A stretch of DNA of 64,000 nucleotides from NCBI GenBank assembly GCA_028718525.1, contig JAQULP010000002.1, positions 1-64,000 on the forward strand, in the 5' to 3' direction. Both the position numbers and the translations under genes were made by a program. Origin of the DNA: Sulfuricurvum sp. Lineage in GTDB: Bacteria; Campylobacterota; Campylobacteria; Campylobacterales; Sulfurimonadaceae. Below the pieces are notes generated by a model. It was not told where the DNA came from and made no database searches. It saw only the letters and a program-made list of their open reading frames with translations. Within the stretch, counting starts at the first letter, position 1, and every line of letters begins with the position of its first letter. Of the stretch, positions 8,959 to 17,609 are shown in pieces.

Positions 8959-10533
8959 ATGACTACGAAAAATTTAATTAGCTTAGCAGCAAGCGCTGTT
9001 ATAGCAGGGACATTATTAACAGGATGCGGCAATTGGGACGCTGAAAAATCATCATACACCGGGACGGCGGTAGATGGATATTTAAAAGGTGCAAAAGTAT
9101 GGGCAGACTTTAATAAAGACGGTCAAGAAAGCGCTGATGAGCTAACGACTACGGATGCAAATGGTAATTACTCATTTAACCGACAAGTAACAGGCGATAC
9201 GATCGTCAAAATCAGCGGCGGTATCGATATCTCAACCGGCCAGGCATTTCTAGGTTCATTGGAAGCGATTGCCGGTGCGGGTGCAGCGTCGACTGTTGTC
9301 TCTCCTATGAGTTTAATGGTTGTTCAAGCGGTTAAAAGCGGTAAGACCCTAGCGCAAGCAAAAGCAGATGTTGCACAACAAACCGGTGTCGCTGAAGCAG
9401 ATTTGTTGAAAGACCCTATTGCTGAAAGTACGAAAAGTGCGGCGGGAGCCAAGCTTCTTCTTGAATCGGTAAAAATGGCAAAAGCAATCGAAATTTTGGT
9501 GGCAAAAGGGCAAAGTTATGCACAAGCAAGTGCATCGGTTGCTACCGCTGTACAAGCAAACAATCTCTCTACGCTTGCTCCTGAGATTGGAACCTTGGTA
9601 ACTGCAATCGATGCACAAAAAACAGCGACAACAACCGCTCTTGCAAGTGCAGATGCAGCAAAAGTTGTCGAGCAAGCGGTTACCGTTGCAGCATCTATGA
9701 TTGTTGCCAATCCATCTGCACAAGTTAGTATTGCAAACCTTCAAACCATCGTTACGAACGTTAACACGAATACGACGGCAGGAAAGGTTGTTGACTACTC
9801 GGCGCTAGGAACAGCAATTCAATCGATCGATACGACTAATGCTGCAAACAATACTAATGCAACAAACACAGGTAGTACAGCAATTGTTGACAAAACAACA
9901 TATGAAACTGCACAAAACACGGCTGCCAATACGGCTGCAGGAACAACAAACGCTCCGAGTGTAACAGTAAGCGATATGACCTTGACTTTAGGCAGTTCAG
10001 CTACGGTAAACGGAAATAACTTCAGTACCACTATGGCTGCTGGAACACCGACTGATGTCGTTCTTGGCTTTACTGCGACGGGTGCTAACGGTTTTGCGGT
10101 AACAAACGGCGTATTGAAAGCAAAAATTGCTTTGGATGCGAATAACTATCTTGTTATCAGTGTTGATGGTGTGACAGTTACGACCGGAACCGACGGTGCC
10201 TTGACAATGACTATCGCTTCTGGAGCCAATGTAACGGTTGACTCTAACGGTGTTCAAAGTGTTAACAGTGCTGCCGGTAAATTGGACAGCGCATTAACGT
10301 TGAATACAATGTCTCTTTCAATGAATGCATTATTGAATAAGATTTCTACCAATGCAACGGCTATCAATGCATCAAGAACACAAATTTTGAATCGCTTGGC
10401 TGTTAAAGCTACGTATACCGTTACGGTCGGTGTATATGGTATCAATAGCGTTACGACATCTAATTTGTTTGATCAAAGTGCAATTTTAGGAACCGGATTT
10501 AAAGGGTATACAGGAACTGTTGTTCTTAACTAA
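8959..10533 (+). CDS. Large Ala/Thr/Asn-rich lipoprotein
   Basis: Start chosen at 8959 because GGGTGG precedes it and a lipoprotein signal with LLTGC (Cys23) follows directly. Residues ~36-80 form a carboxypeptidase-regulatory or SdrD-B-like repeat: VDGYLKGAKVWADFNKDG followed by a TTTDANGNYSF turn, with a DxNxDGxxxxxxE calcium-loop-like pattern. The rest of the 524 residues is very rich in Ala, Thr, Asn and Val, with a helical Ala-rich middle and a beta-rich C-terminus. It has no cysteines after the lipobox. It is likely a surface-exposed or periplasmic structural or adhesive protein; no specific function can be assigned. Confidence 0.65.
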   Translation: MTTKNLISLAASAVIAGTLLTGCGNWDAEKSSYTGTAVDGYLKGAKVWADFNKDGQESADELTTTDANGNYSFNRQVTGDTIVKISGGIDISTGQAFLGSLEAIAGAGAASTVVSPMSLMVVQAVKSGKTLAQAKADVAQQTGVAEADLLKDPIAESTKSAAGAKLLLESVKMAKAIEILVAKGQSYAQASASVATAVQANNLSTLAPEIGTLVTAIDAQKTATTTALASADAAKVVEQAVTVAASMIVANPSAQVSIANLQTIVTNVNTNTTAGKVVDYSALGTAIQSIDTTNAANNTNATNTGSTAIVDKTTYETAQNTAANTAAGTTNAPSVTVSDMTLTLGSSATVNGNNFSTTMAAGTPTDVVLGFTATGANGFAVTNGVLKAKIALDANNYLVISVDGVTVTTGTDGALTMTIASGANVTVDSNGVQSVNSAAGKLDSALTLNTMSLSMNALLNKISTNATAINASRTQILNRLAVKATYTVTVGVYGINSVTTSNLFDQSAILGTGFKGYTGTVVLN

Positions 10534-10541
10534 TCCCAAAG

Positions 10542-10568
10542 CCAATGATAGCTCTTGGCTATCATTGG
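10542..10568 (+). terminator. Perfect hairpin after the large lipoprotein gene
   Basis: CCAATGATAGC-TCTTG-GCTATCATTGG, eleven perfect pairs with a five-base loop, nine nt beyond the stop. The tract after it is CCTCTCTATT rather than a pure T-run. It separates this gene from the promoter of the permease gene. Confidence 0.65.
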
Positions 10569-10581
10569 TCCTCTCTATTGC

Positions 10582-10610
10582 TTGACTCCTCCATACCTCT
10601 TCGTTATAAT
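10582..10610 (+). promoter_or_regulatory. Consensus sigma-70 promoter, TTGACT-17-TATAAT
   Basis: TTGACT at 10582-10587 and TATAAT at 10605-10610 are separated by exactly 17 bases. The predicted start, six to eight bases after the -10, falls at 10616-10618, on the ATG of the permease gene at 10617. Confidence 0.65.
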
Positions 10611-10616
10611 CACCAG

Positions 10617-11570
10617 ATGAAATACTTTCTTCGCTCATTGTCGTATACGCTCATCATGTTTTTTTTGATTTCCCTTATTTCCTTCGGTGCGATTCATATG
10701 GCTCCTAACAGCTTTCTCGGGGGTGAGTTGAATCCGAATATGACTCTCGAAGCGATTGCGCATTTACGGGCCGTATACGGGCTTGACAAGCCGCTCTTCG
10801 TTCAATACACCGATTGGGTCACGAATCTTTTGCTCCTTGATTTTGGCATTTCCTTTGTCAGCGGAGAGGATGTGAGCCAAGTCATCAGGGAACGGATCCC
10901 CGTGACGCTCTGGATGAACCTTAGTGCAATGGTGCTGACCTTTTGTATCGCGATGTGGATGGGTATCAAAGGGGCATTGGCCCATGGTGAACCAAAAGAT
11001 TCCCTATTCAGCCAATTCTTTCTGCTGAGCTTTGCAATGCCGTCGTATTATCTGGCTTTGATAGGGATTATGTTCTTTAGCGTAACGTTAGGGTGGTTTC
11101 CGATTGCGGGGATGCATTCTCTGGAGGTTCCTGAGGGGATACACTATTATACGGATATGCTGTGGCATTTAGCGCTGCCGGTCTTTGTCATGGTTTTTGT
11201 AGGCATAGGGAGCCTGGCCCTTTACATCCGCTCCCTTACCCTTGAAATTCTTAAAAGCGATTATATCTATTTTGCCCGTTCGCGGGGGATAGAGGAGGGT
11301 AAAATCATCCGTTTCTATATTTTGCCGAATCTGTTGCCCCCTATTGTGACGATGCTCGGATTGTCTTTGCCGGGATTGATCGGCGGATCGGTGATTTTAG
11401 AGTCGATTTTCGGGATTGAGGGGATGGGGCAGCTTTTTTATTTCAGTGCAATGAGCCGGGATTATCCGGTGATTATGGGAATTTTGATGATGAGTGCGTT
11501 TTTGACGCTGATCGGTAATCAGATTGCGGATGCAATCTTGCTTAAATTGAATCCATTCGTTAAGCGGTGA
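10617..11570 (+). CDS. ABC transporter permease, DppB/OppB family (orphan)
   Basis: A 317-residue inner-membrane protein with six predicted membrane segments. The N-terminal part (SLISFGAIHMAPNSF, LRAVYGLDKPLFVQYTDW, DFGISFVSGEDV) and the EAA loop (YIYFARSRGIEEGKIIRFYILPNLL read in parts) match permeases for di- and oligopeptides or nickel. The ATG at 10617 replaces an upstream frame at 10545 because homologues start at MKYFLRSL. No second permease, ATPase or binding protein lies beside it, so its partners must be encoded elsewhere. The promoter places the transcript start at or next to the ATG. Confidence 0.82.
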   Translation: MKYFLRSLSYTLIMFFLISLISFGAIHMAPNSFLGGELNPNMTLEAIAHLRAVYGLDKPLFVQYTDWVTNLLLLDFGISFVSGEDVSQVIRERIPVTLWMNLSAMVLTFCIAMWMGIKGALAHGEPKDSLFSQFFLLSFAMPSYYLALIGIMFFSVTLGWFPIAGMHSLEVPEGIHYYTDMLWHLALPVFVMVFVGIGSLALYIRSLTLEILKSDYIYFARSRGIEEGKIIRFYILPNLLPPIVTMLGLSLPGLIGGSVILESIFGIEGMGQLFYFSAMSRDYPVIMGILMMSAFLTLIGNQIADAILLKLNPFVKR

Positions 11571-11571
11571 T

Positions 11572-11599
11572 GTACTTTTCTGTTTAGTCAGAAAAGTAC
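11572..11599. repeat. Perfect inverted repeat after the permease gene
   Basis: GTACTTTTCTG and CAGAAAAGTAC form eleven perfect pairs around a six-base loop two nt after the permease stop. It may terminate that gene and is the first of a series of palindromes filling the spacer to nusA. Confidence 0.7.
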
Positions 11600-11611
11600 C
11601 AAAAGAACATA

Positions 11612-11681
11612 CCGTGATCCAAGAACGCTCGTTCCTTTCGGCACTGTTGCCTTCGGAACGGCTCTTGGTATTGGATCACGG
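11612..11681. repeat. Long imperfect palindrome
   Basis: CCGTGATCCA at 11612 pairs with TGGATCACGG at 11672, and inside it GTTCC at 11631 pairs with GGAAC at 11655, giving a 70-nt cruciform-capable structure with no coding content. It looks like a small dispersed element rather than a simple terminator. Confidence 0.6.
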
Positions 11682-11698
11682 GACTATAGTTAATTATG

Positions 11699-11771
11699 CC
11701 CTCACACGACACCAGAAGCAAGGTCGCCTGCAGTAGTGCGAAGGCGTACCGCTAGCGTTTTGGTGTGAGGG
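11699..11771. repeat. 72-bp cruciform repeat, copy 1
   Basis: This copy begins CCCTCACACGACACC and ends TTTTGGTGTGAGGG, with an internal AGCAAGGTCGC and GCGTACCGC. It matches the sequence at 35451-35522 almost base for base, so it is a dispersed intergenic element. Its ends are inverted repeats and an inner hairpin is possible. Confidence 0.75.
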
Positions 11772-11784
11772 TGATTTTCTTTTG

Positions 11785-11812
11785 TTTCTTTTCTTGTGAA
11801 AAAGAAAAGAAA
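11785..11812. terminator. Bidirectional terminator-like hairpin
   Basis: TTTCTTTTCTT and AAGAAAAGAAA form eleven pairs around GTGAAA. A closely similar hairpin follows copy 2 of the repeat at 35537, so it travels with the element. It may stop transcription entering from nusA on the minus strand. Confidence 0.5.
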
Positions 11813-11854
11813 GAGAGAATTTGGTATTGAGGTATGGAAAAGATCCGGAAAGGA

Positions 11855-12988
11855 CTAGTTTCCAAAAAGTGCTTCGAGAGAACTTAGCCCCTCTTTTTTC
11901 TCTTCCTGAGCTTTTTCACCCATTTGCGCAGTTCCCCCCATCTCATTAAGCTCGATGGTGTATCCGGTCAGCATCGATGCAAGGCGGATATTGATACCGC
12001 TTTTACCGATCGCTTTAGACTTCTGGTCGCTCGGAAGGGTGACGATTGCTTTTTTCTCGCCGCTTTCAGACTCTTGAACGACTACGGCACTGATGATTGC
12101 CGGAGACATTGCACGAGAGATAAAGAGTTCCGGAGAAGCGCTGTATTCGACACAATCGATATTTTCGCCGCAAAGTTCTTCGCTGACGGCGTTGATACGG
12201 ACCCCTCGAACACCGACGGTGGCTCCGATCGGATCGATTTGAGGACGGTTGGTATAGAGGGCGATTTTTGCACGTTCACCCGGGATACGGGCACATTTTT
12301 CAATGATAACGATACCGTCTTTGATTTCGGGTACCTCGAGAGCCAAAAGCTCTTCAAGGAATTTTGGAGAGGTGCGTGAAAGCTCCATTGAAATACCGCT
12401 GCTTTTGTCTACATGAACTCGGCGGACAATTGCACTGACAACATCGCCCACTTTGAATTTTTCCCCTTTGATACGGCTTTTCATCGGTAAAACAGCACGA
12501 ATTTCATCAACTTCGATCGTGGTGTTTTGCTCACTGTCGACACGGGTTACCCGTCCTGAGACAATTTGATTGATTTTGCTTTTGTATTTGTCAAAAAGGA
12601 GGTTTTCAACCAGACGCTGGATGTGAAACTCGATTTCACGGTGAAGGGTTGCAAAGGCGCTTCGGCCGTAGCTTTCGATATCGTGTTCCATTTGGAGCTG
12701 ATCGCCGATTTCGGCTTCATCGTCAATTTCTAAAGCTGTTGTTATTCCCATAAACGCACCGGACTCTTCCCCCTCGAGTTCCGGGGCGTTATCCGCGACA
12801 ACGGTGATGATCTGGCGTAACTTGACATGCTTCGTGCGCGTATCAATATCGGCTTCAAAAGCAAATGTCGGATTGATGATCCGTTTAGCCGTTTGAATAA
12901 ACGACGTTTTGATGGCCTCTTGAACATGCTCGGTGCTAAGCCCTTTTTCATTGGCGATTGAATCAATAATATCTAAAATATTTTCCAT
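11855..12988 (-). CDS. nusA: Transcription termination/antitermination factor NusA
   Basis: NusA binds RNA polymerase and nascent RNA and modulates pausing and termination. The 377-residue protein shows the N-terminal polymerase-binding domain (MENILDIIDSIANEKGL), an S1 domain around residues 135-200 (VSGRVTRVDSEQNT), then the two KH domains with the GATVGVRGVRI and KAIGKSGINIRLAS motifs. It lacks the C-terminal acidic repeats of E. coli NusA, as is usual outside gammaproteobacteria. Transcribed alone from a TATAAT promoter at 13064. Confidence 0.95.
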   Translation of the reverse strand: MENILDIIDSIANEKGLSTEHVQEAIKTSFIQTAKRIINPTFAFEADIDTRTKHVKLRQIITVVADNAPELEGEESGAFMGITTALEIDDEAEIGDQLQMEHDIESYGRSAFATLHREIEFHIQRLVENLLFDKYKSKINQIVSGRVTRVDSEQNTTIEVDEIRAVLPMKSRIKGEKFKVGDVVSAIVRRVHVDKSSGISMELSRTSPKFLEELLALEVPEIKDGIVIIEKCARIPGERAKIALYTNRPQIDPIGATVGVRGVRINAVSEELCGENIDCVEYSASPELFISRAMSPAIISAVVVQESESGEKKAIVTLPSDQKSKAIGKSGINIRLASMLTGYTIELNEMGGTAQMGEKAQEEKKEGLSSLEALFGN

Positions 12989-13063
12989 AGGACTATCCTT
13001 GTTCGTGGCGGTAACTCATAAAAAATTGTGTTGGTTGGGAAAGCTTTTTTATGAAGGATAAAC

Positions 13064-13069
13064 ATTATA
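13064..13069 (-). promoter_or_regulatory. -10 box of nusA
   Basis: On the minus strand the sequence reads GGGTATAATG. A start near 13056 gives a leader of about 70 nt before the nusA ATG at 12988. Confidence 0.5.
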
Positions 13070-13108
13070 CCCCAATTTCTCTTAATGCGATATTTATCCT
13101 ATCCCCGC

Positions 13109-13114
13109 TATAAT
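13109..13114 (+). promoter_or_regulatory. -10 box of the HP0268-like/miaB operon
   Basis: CGCTATAATCC carries a perfect TATAAT. A start near 13121 gives a leader of about 36 nt to the ATG at 13157. It is divergent from the nusA promoter about 40 bp away. Confidence 0.55.
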
Positions 13115-13156
13115 CCCCCTAATATCAAGAAATTTCTAAAATCAAGGGAATACAGT

Positions 13157-13399
13157 ATGGAACTCAAAATCGCCCGCAACGAACAAGACGCAAAACCAAA
13201 GAAAATCGATCTTAAAAAGATTAGCGAAATGGTAGAAAAAAGCAATTCGCTGATCCTCTATTTTGACCGTGAAAATTCTCACAAAGATCTTTTGGCATTG
13301 CAGGATCATTTTGAAGGTGAAGGGAAAAGTTTTTATATGCGTGAAGTCCGTTTCGGCCTTTCGGCTAACGAATATATGTACGAAGTCCACATCTTATAA
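13157..13399 (+). CDS. HP0268-family small protein (putative nuclease)
   Basis: An 80-residue protein beginning [10 protein letters not shown], with [13 protein letters not shown] in the middle and a C-terminal EYMYEVHIL. Length, lack of signal or membrane segments, and its position directly before miaB match Helicobacter pylori HP0268, which I recall being described as a nicking endonuclease and ribonuclease of an unusual fold. Start chosen at 13157 after AAGGGA; a longer frame from 13085 would run through the promoter. The stop overlaps the miaB start (TAATG), implying coupling. The enzymatic role here is inference. Confidence 0.75.
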   Translation: MELKIARNEQDAKPKKIDLKKISEMVEKSNSLILYFDRENSHKDLLALQDHFEGEGKSFYMREVRFGLSANEYMYEVHIL

Positions 13400-14700
13400 T
13401 GTCCAAAAAACTTTTTATTGAGACCCTCGGATGCGCGATGAATGTCCGCGATTCCGAGCATATGATCGCAGAGTTGAATGCCCATGAAGGGTATGAGTTG
13501 ACTGAAGACGCTTCATCGGCCGATTTGATTCTGATCAACACCTGTTCCGTAAGGGAAAAGCCCGTTCATAAGCTTTTTTCCGAATTAGGTGTTTTTAACA
13601 AGCTGAAAAAAGCCGATGCAAAGATCGGCGTATGCGGATGTACCGCATCGCATCTCGGCAAAGAGATCATTAAACGGGCTCCTTACGTCAGTTTTGTGTT
13701 GGGTGCGCGTAACGTTTCCAAGATAGCGGATGTTTTGCATCGGGATAAGGCGGTTGAAATCGAGATTGACTATGATGAATCTCAGTTTGCCTTTAAAGAT
13801 TTTCGAAGCAGTCCGTACAAAGCCTATATCAATATTTCAATCGGATGCGATAAGCAGTGTACGTTTTGCATCGTCCCTAAAACCAGAGGCGATGAGATCT
13901 CGATTCCGGCGGATTTGATTGTAGCGGAAGCACGTAAAGCGGTAGAGAACGGAGCCAAAGAGGTTTTTTTACTGGGGCAAAACGTCAATAACTACGGACG
14001 CAGATTTTCAGGTGAGAATGAGAAAATAAACTTTACGGAGCTTTTGCGTCGTGTAAGCGCCATTGAGGGGTTGGAACGTATCCGATTTACCTCTCCGCAT
14101 CCGCTTCATATGGATGATGAGTTTATCGAGGAGTTTGCACGCAACCCTAAAATCTGTAAATCAATGCACATGCCGCTTCAGAGCGGTTCGAATGAGATCC
14201 TAAAATCGATGAAACGGGGGTATACGAAAGAGTGGTTTTTAAACCGTGCGGCAAAACTGCGTTCGCTTGTCCCCGACGTCAGTATCAGTACCGATATTAT
14301 TGTTGCGTTTCCCGGCGAGAGCGATGCCGATTTTGAAGATACGCTCGATGTTATGAAACAGGTGCGGTTTGAGCAGGTCTTTAGTTTTAAATATTCTCCC
14401 CGTCCTTTGACCGAGGCGGAAGGATTTACGAATTCCGTGGATTCGGAAGTGGGTTCTCACCGCCTTTCGGCATTGCAGGCCTATCAAGATACGATTCTGG
14501 ATTCCATCAGTGCGGCGATGCTCGGAAAAGAGGTTGAAGTCTATTTTGAAGAGCTTCGCAGTGACGGGTACGTCGCCGGACGGAGCGACAACAATGCGGT
14601 CGTCAAAGTCAAAGGCTCGGAAGAGTGGCTGGGGCGTATCGCACGCGTTAAAATTACGGAGGTTTCTCGTTCCGTTCAATACGGAGAGATCGTTGCGTAA
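13399..14700 (+). CDS. miaB: tRNA-2-methylthio-N6-dimethylallyladenosine synthase MiaB
   Basis: MiaB adds a methylthio group to i6A37 of tRNAs reading UNN codons. The 433-residue protein has the N-terminal UPF0004 domain with cluster cysteines ([29 protein letters not shown]), the radical-SAM motif [10 protein letters not shown] around residue 150, and a C-terminal TRAM domain. The related rimO lies at 24.1 kb; MiaB is told apart by the CAMN and TRGDEISIP features. It overlaps both neighbours and sits in a long rightward operon. Confidence 0.95.
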   Translation: MSKKLFIETLGCAMNVRDSEHMIAELNAHEGYELTEDASSADLILINTCSVREKPVHKLFSELGVFNKLKKADAKIGVCGCTASHLGKEIIKRAPYVSFVLGARNVSKIADVLHRDKAVEIEIDYDESQFAFKDFRSSPYKAYINISIGCDKQCTFCIVPKTRGDEISIPADLIVAEARKAVENGAKEVFLLGQNVNNYGRRFSGENEKINFTELLRRVSAIEGLERIRFTSPHPLHMDDEFIEEFARNPKICKSMHMPLQSGSNEILKSMKRGYTKEWFLNRAAKLRSLVPDVSISTDIIVAFPGESDADFEDTLDVMKQVRFEQVFSFKYSPRPLTEAEGFTNSVDSEVGSHRLSALQAYQDTILDSISAAMLGKEVEVYFEELRSDGYVAGRSDNNAVVKVKGSEEWLGRIARVKITEVSRSVQYGEIVA

Positions 14701-15316
14701 ACGTTTTTTACGCACTTTGGCATTATGGGTTATCCCCCCGCTGGGGGCATTATTGATTCGTCTCATCTACTTCACTAACCGAAAACGCTTTCATCTTCCT
14801 GCTGCCATTCCCAACGAGCCGGTTGTTTTTGCCTTTTGGCACGGGAATCTTTTAATGCAGCCGTATCTGTATTACCGTTACCGTGCAATTCCCAAAGTCA
14901 AAGTAATGATCTCGGACCATTTTGACGGTCAAATCATTGCCCGAACCATTCGCTATTTTCATCTTGGTACTATTCACGGCTCCTCAACGCGCGGAGGGGC
15001 AAAAGTACTGATAAACGGCCTTAAATCATTGAATGAAGGGTATGATATCGGGATCACCCCCGACGGCCCTAAAGGACCCCGTTACAGCATGAGCGACGGA
15101 GTAGTGATATTGGCACAGAAGCGGAAGACGAAAGTGGTTGTTTTCAGCTGTTCTCCTTCATCGTATTGGCAGCTCAGCAGTTGGGATCGTTTTATTATCC
15201 CTAAACCGTTTGGCACTATCGATTTTTACGCGTCAGAGCCGATTGATACGGAAGGGTTAGAGACGGAACGTGCCAAAGATCTGATTCGAGAGGAGTTGAT
15301 GAAGCATGCTTTCTAA
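14693..15316 (+). CDS. DUF374 lysophospholipid-acyltransferase-like protein
   Basis: The likely start is the TTG at 14693, inside the end of miaB and behind GGAGAG, giving 207 residues beginning with basic residues and a membrane segment ([19 protein letters not shown]). The body has [20 protein letters not shown] and the [12 protein letters not shown] block typical of DUF374 proteins in the LpxL/PlsC acyltransferase superfamily. It probably transfers an acyl group to a lipid or lipid A precursor at the inner membrane. The gene order miaB-DUF374 matches Helicobacter (HP0269-HP0270) from memory. Substrate unknown. Confidence 0.8.
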   Translation: MRKRFLRTLALWVIPPLGALLIRLIYFTNRKRFHLPAAIPNEPVVFAFWHGNLLMQPYLYYRYRAIPKVKVMISDHFDGQIIARTIRYFHLGTIHGSSTRGGAKVLINGLKSLNEGYDIGITPDGPKGPRYSMSDGVVILAQKRKTKVVVFSCSPSSYWQLSSWDRFIIPKPFGTIDFYASEPIDTEGLETERAKDLIREELMKHAF

Positions 15317-15761
15317 ATGGTTAATCATCGTCATCGCAACAGTTCTCGGACTGGGAGGATGGATTCTGTTTCACCCCTCTTATCAAAAATCGATAGAGTC
15401 ACGTTTTTTTTATACGCTGGGCCATTACGATCAAGCGTATGCTCTTGCCAAAGAATCTTTTGAACTCGATCCGTACAATCGCATGGCCTCTACGATTATG
15501 GCTCAGTCGCAGATAGCCCTAAAATACGTCTATTATAATGCGCAAGCAGAGAAATATAAAAAAGAGATCCGGCGGATAGCGGCCCAAAAAAATGTCACAC
15601 CTCAGGAGAGAGCGAAGATTAAAATGATCTCCACGATTATGGTTGATTCGTATAGTAAAATTGCTCCAAGCGTCATTACCGATGAGGGTTTAGTCGCTAA
15701 TGCGGCAGAAAATTACAAGCAGTTTAAGATGCTCCACGATGAACTCACTTCACCGAAATAA
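15306..15761 (+). CDS. Membrane-anchored TPR-like protein
   Basis: A 151-residue protein with an N-terminal membrane anchor (residues 4-24) and a single tetratricopeptide-like pair of helices (GHYDQAYALAKESFELDP) facing the periplasm, followed by a helical basic segment. No catalytic motif. It overlaps the acyltransferase gene by 11 nt and the recombinase gene by 23 nt, so it is part of the same operon. A scaffolding role for the downstream pilus-like platform genes is possible but unproven. Confidence 0.65.
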   Translation: MLSKWLIIVIATVLGLGGWILFHPSYQKSIESRFFYTLGHYDQAYALAKESFELDPYNRMASTIMAQSQIALKYVYYNAQAEKYKKEIRRIAAQKNVTPQERAKIKMISTIMVDSYSKIAPSVITDEGLVANAAENYKQFKMLHDELTSPK

Positions 15762-16581
15762 AGAGGAATTCTTAAAATACCTCGATGCGATTCGAGGATA
15801 TTCGGCATTGACGATACAGAGCTATAACGATTCGATCGAATCGATGATCGAGTACGCGGAGATTCATGAAGAATCGGAGGCGATAACCATTAATCTTATG
15901 CCGCTTCGACTTAAAGTTGCGGCTTTGAATCCCAAGTCTATTGCGACAAAGCTCAGTGCAATCCGCAGCTTTGTCAAATACCTTCGAATGAACGGGGTAA
16001 CGATAGAACTAACCGGAGATGAGAGTGTCAAAATTCCTAAAACACTCCCGAAACCGATTGCGCATGAACATATCGTACATGCTTTGGAATATGCGGAACC
16101 GACGGCAAAATTGGCCATTTTATTGCTGTATACTTTAGGGCTTAGGATATCAGAGCTTTCAGCACTTCGGTATGCGGATTTGGAGAACGGATGGTCCCGT
16201 ATTCGGGGGAAAGGGGATAAGCAACGCGATGTCCCTATGGTCGAAACCATGGGTGCTGTATTGGAAGAATATCGGCAGCTTCATCCGTCCAAAGAGTATG
16301 TTTTTGAGGCTTTGGGTGAAAAATTAAGCGAAAATAGTCTAAGATATATGATTACCAAGGCATTTGCAAAGGTTGGACTTAAAGTGACCCCACATCAACT
16401 GCGCCATACGTATGCGACTGAGCTGTTAAATAATGGGGCACGTATTGCTGACGTCAGTGAATTATTAGGTCACGCAAGCATGGCAACAACACAGATTTAT
16501 ACCAAATTGGGTAATTCCCTGAAGATGGACCATTACCGACATTCCCATCCATTATGCCGATCTCATGAGGACACTTTGTGA
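15739..16581 (+). CDS. Xer-type tyrosine recombinase
   Basis: A 280-residue site-specific recombinase with a SAM-like DNA-binding N-terminal domain (residues 8-90) and a complete catalytic domain: Arg136 in GLRISEL, Lys159/161 in RGKGDKQR, His219-x2-Arg222 in HQLRHTYATELL, His245 in LGHASMATTQIYTKL and Tyr254. It could resolve chromosome dimers like XerH or XerD. It is shorter than the ~355-residue XerH of Helicobacter and Campylobacter, so I leave the symbol open. The gene is embedded in a housekeeping operon, which argues against a phage or island integrase. Start at 15739 is the best of two nearby ATGs. Confidence 0.82.
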   Translation: MNSLHRNKEEFLKYLDAIRGYSALTIQSYNDSIESMIEYAEIHEESEAITINLMPLRLKVAALNPKSIATKLSAIRSFVKYLRMNGVTIELTGDESVKIPKTLPKPIAHEHIVHALEYAEPTAKLAILLLYTLGLRISELSALRYADLENGWSRIRGKGDKQRDVPMVETMGAVLEEYRQLHPSKEYVFEALGEKLSENSLRYMITKAFAKVGLKVTPHQLRHTYATELLNNGARIADVSELLGHASMATTQIYTKLGNSLKMDHYRHSHPLCRSHEDTL

Positions 16582-17609
16582 TAGCGTGGTTATACCGTAA
16601 AATATTTATTGCCATTGTCCCTGACGGAACGGGTCATGATGTCCAGGTACGTGTATACAAGCAAAAAAAACTGCTTTTTAAAGAAAACAAACGTTTCGAG
16701 GGGGTGTTACCCAAAGAAGAGATGTTGTCCTACATCCAAAAACAATGCGATGAATCTCCTCTTTTTTATATCGCTTTACTAAACCCTGAGAATAATCAGG
16801 GGGGATTGGCGGGATGTTCTACCCATGAAAGCAGCGAAGCACTAAGCGGAGCCAAAACGTTATGCCGCAACAAAAAATGGTTACTCTACGCTTCAATCCG
16901 GGAATTGGAAGGGCTCAAAAAGCGTTACGACCGGGTAGGCCTCGATTATATTTTTTCCCCTTTTTCGGTTTTGGAACGCTTTTTTGCGGATAAAATCTCC
17001 GAGGGATTCGCCCTTTACGCCTTGGCGCAAAAAAATTCTTTCAGTATCGCGTTTTTTGAGGGGGGAAAACTCGAATATGCCCACCATTATCCCATGAATC
17101 TAAATTATTCTTTGGAATTGGAAGATGAGGAGATCGGGGCAGGATTCGGATTCGCGGAAGAGGAAGAAGAGGTTGAAGAGCAAGGGATAGATCTCGATGA
17201 GATCGAGAGTCTGGACGATCTGGATATTCTGGATGAATTGGATGATTTGAGTGATATCGAAGATCTTGATTCGCTGGATGAAATTATCGAATTTAGCGAA
17301 GATGCGCCAACGTTTGAAGAGAAACGTGCCGCAGTACCGCGTGCTGATGAGGTCAAAGGTGAAATGGAGCGTTTCGGTAATGATTATTCACGATTTGAAT
17401 TTATCCAAAAAACGTTAGCCCATTTTTATGCCGGCGAATATTGTCACGGGCGATTTGTCGAAACGGTTTATATCGCTGATGCATACGGGAGCGGAACGGA
17501 GCTGAAACGATATCTGGAAGAAGAGCTGTTCCTCAATGTCCTTATCCGCAAAATAGATGTTGTGGAGGAAGTGGCGGCACTTGCGATCACGGAAGAGGAG
17601 GAGTCGTGA
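16578..17609 (+). CDS. PilM/GspL-like protein with acidic central insert
   Basis: Starts at GTG 16578, overlapping the recombinase stop (GTGA). The 343-residue protein has an N-terminal part with an actin-like feel (FIAIVPDGTGHDVQVRVY) and a C-terminal helical-beta part. They are separated by a striking acidic segment, residues ~184-245, made of Glu and Asp with repeated LDDL/LDEL units. It is followed by genes with PilN-like and PilO-like architecture in coupled order, so I infer the cytoplasmic PilM/GspL component of an inner-membrane assembly platform. Sequence identity to PilM is not evident by eye. Confidence 0.5.
   Translation: MIAWLYRKIFIAIVPDGTGHDVQVRVYKQKKLLFKENKRFEGVLPKEEMLSYIQKQCDESPLFYIALLNPENNQGGLAGCSTHESSEALSGAKTLCRNKKWLLYASIRELEGLKKRYDRVGLDYIFSPFSVLERFFADKISEGFALYALAQKNSFSIAFFEGGKLEYAHHYPMNLNYSLELEDEEIGAGFGFAEEEEEVEEQGIDLDEIESLDDLDILDELDDLSDIEDLDSLDEIIEFSEDAPTFEEKRAAVPRADEVKGEMERFGNDYSRFEFIQKTLAHFYAGEYCHGRFVETVYIADAYGSGTELKRYLEEELFLNVLIRKIDVVEEVAALAITEEEES

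Noticed and set aside
15739-16581. Integrase of a genomic island or prophage
   Set aside because: The recombinase is overlapped on both sides by operon genes, has ordinary codon use, and no phage genes or attachment repeats are near.
17130-17310. A tandem DNA repeat in the acidic segment of the PilM-like gene
   Set aside because: The repetition is at protein level (Leu-Asp-Asp-Leu units); the DNA units differ too much for a recent tandem repeat.
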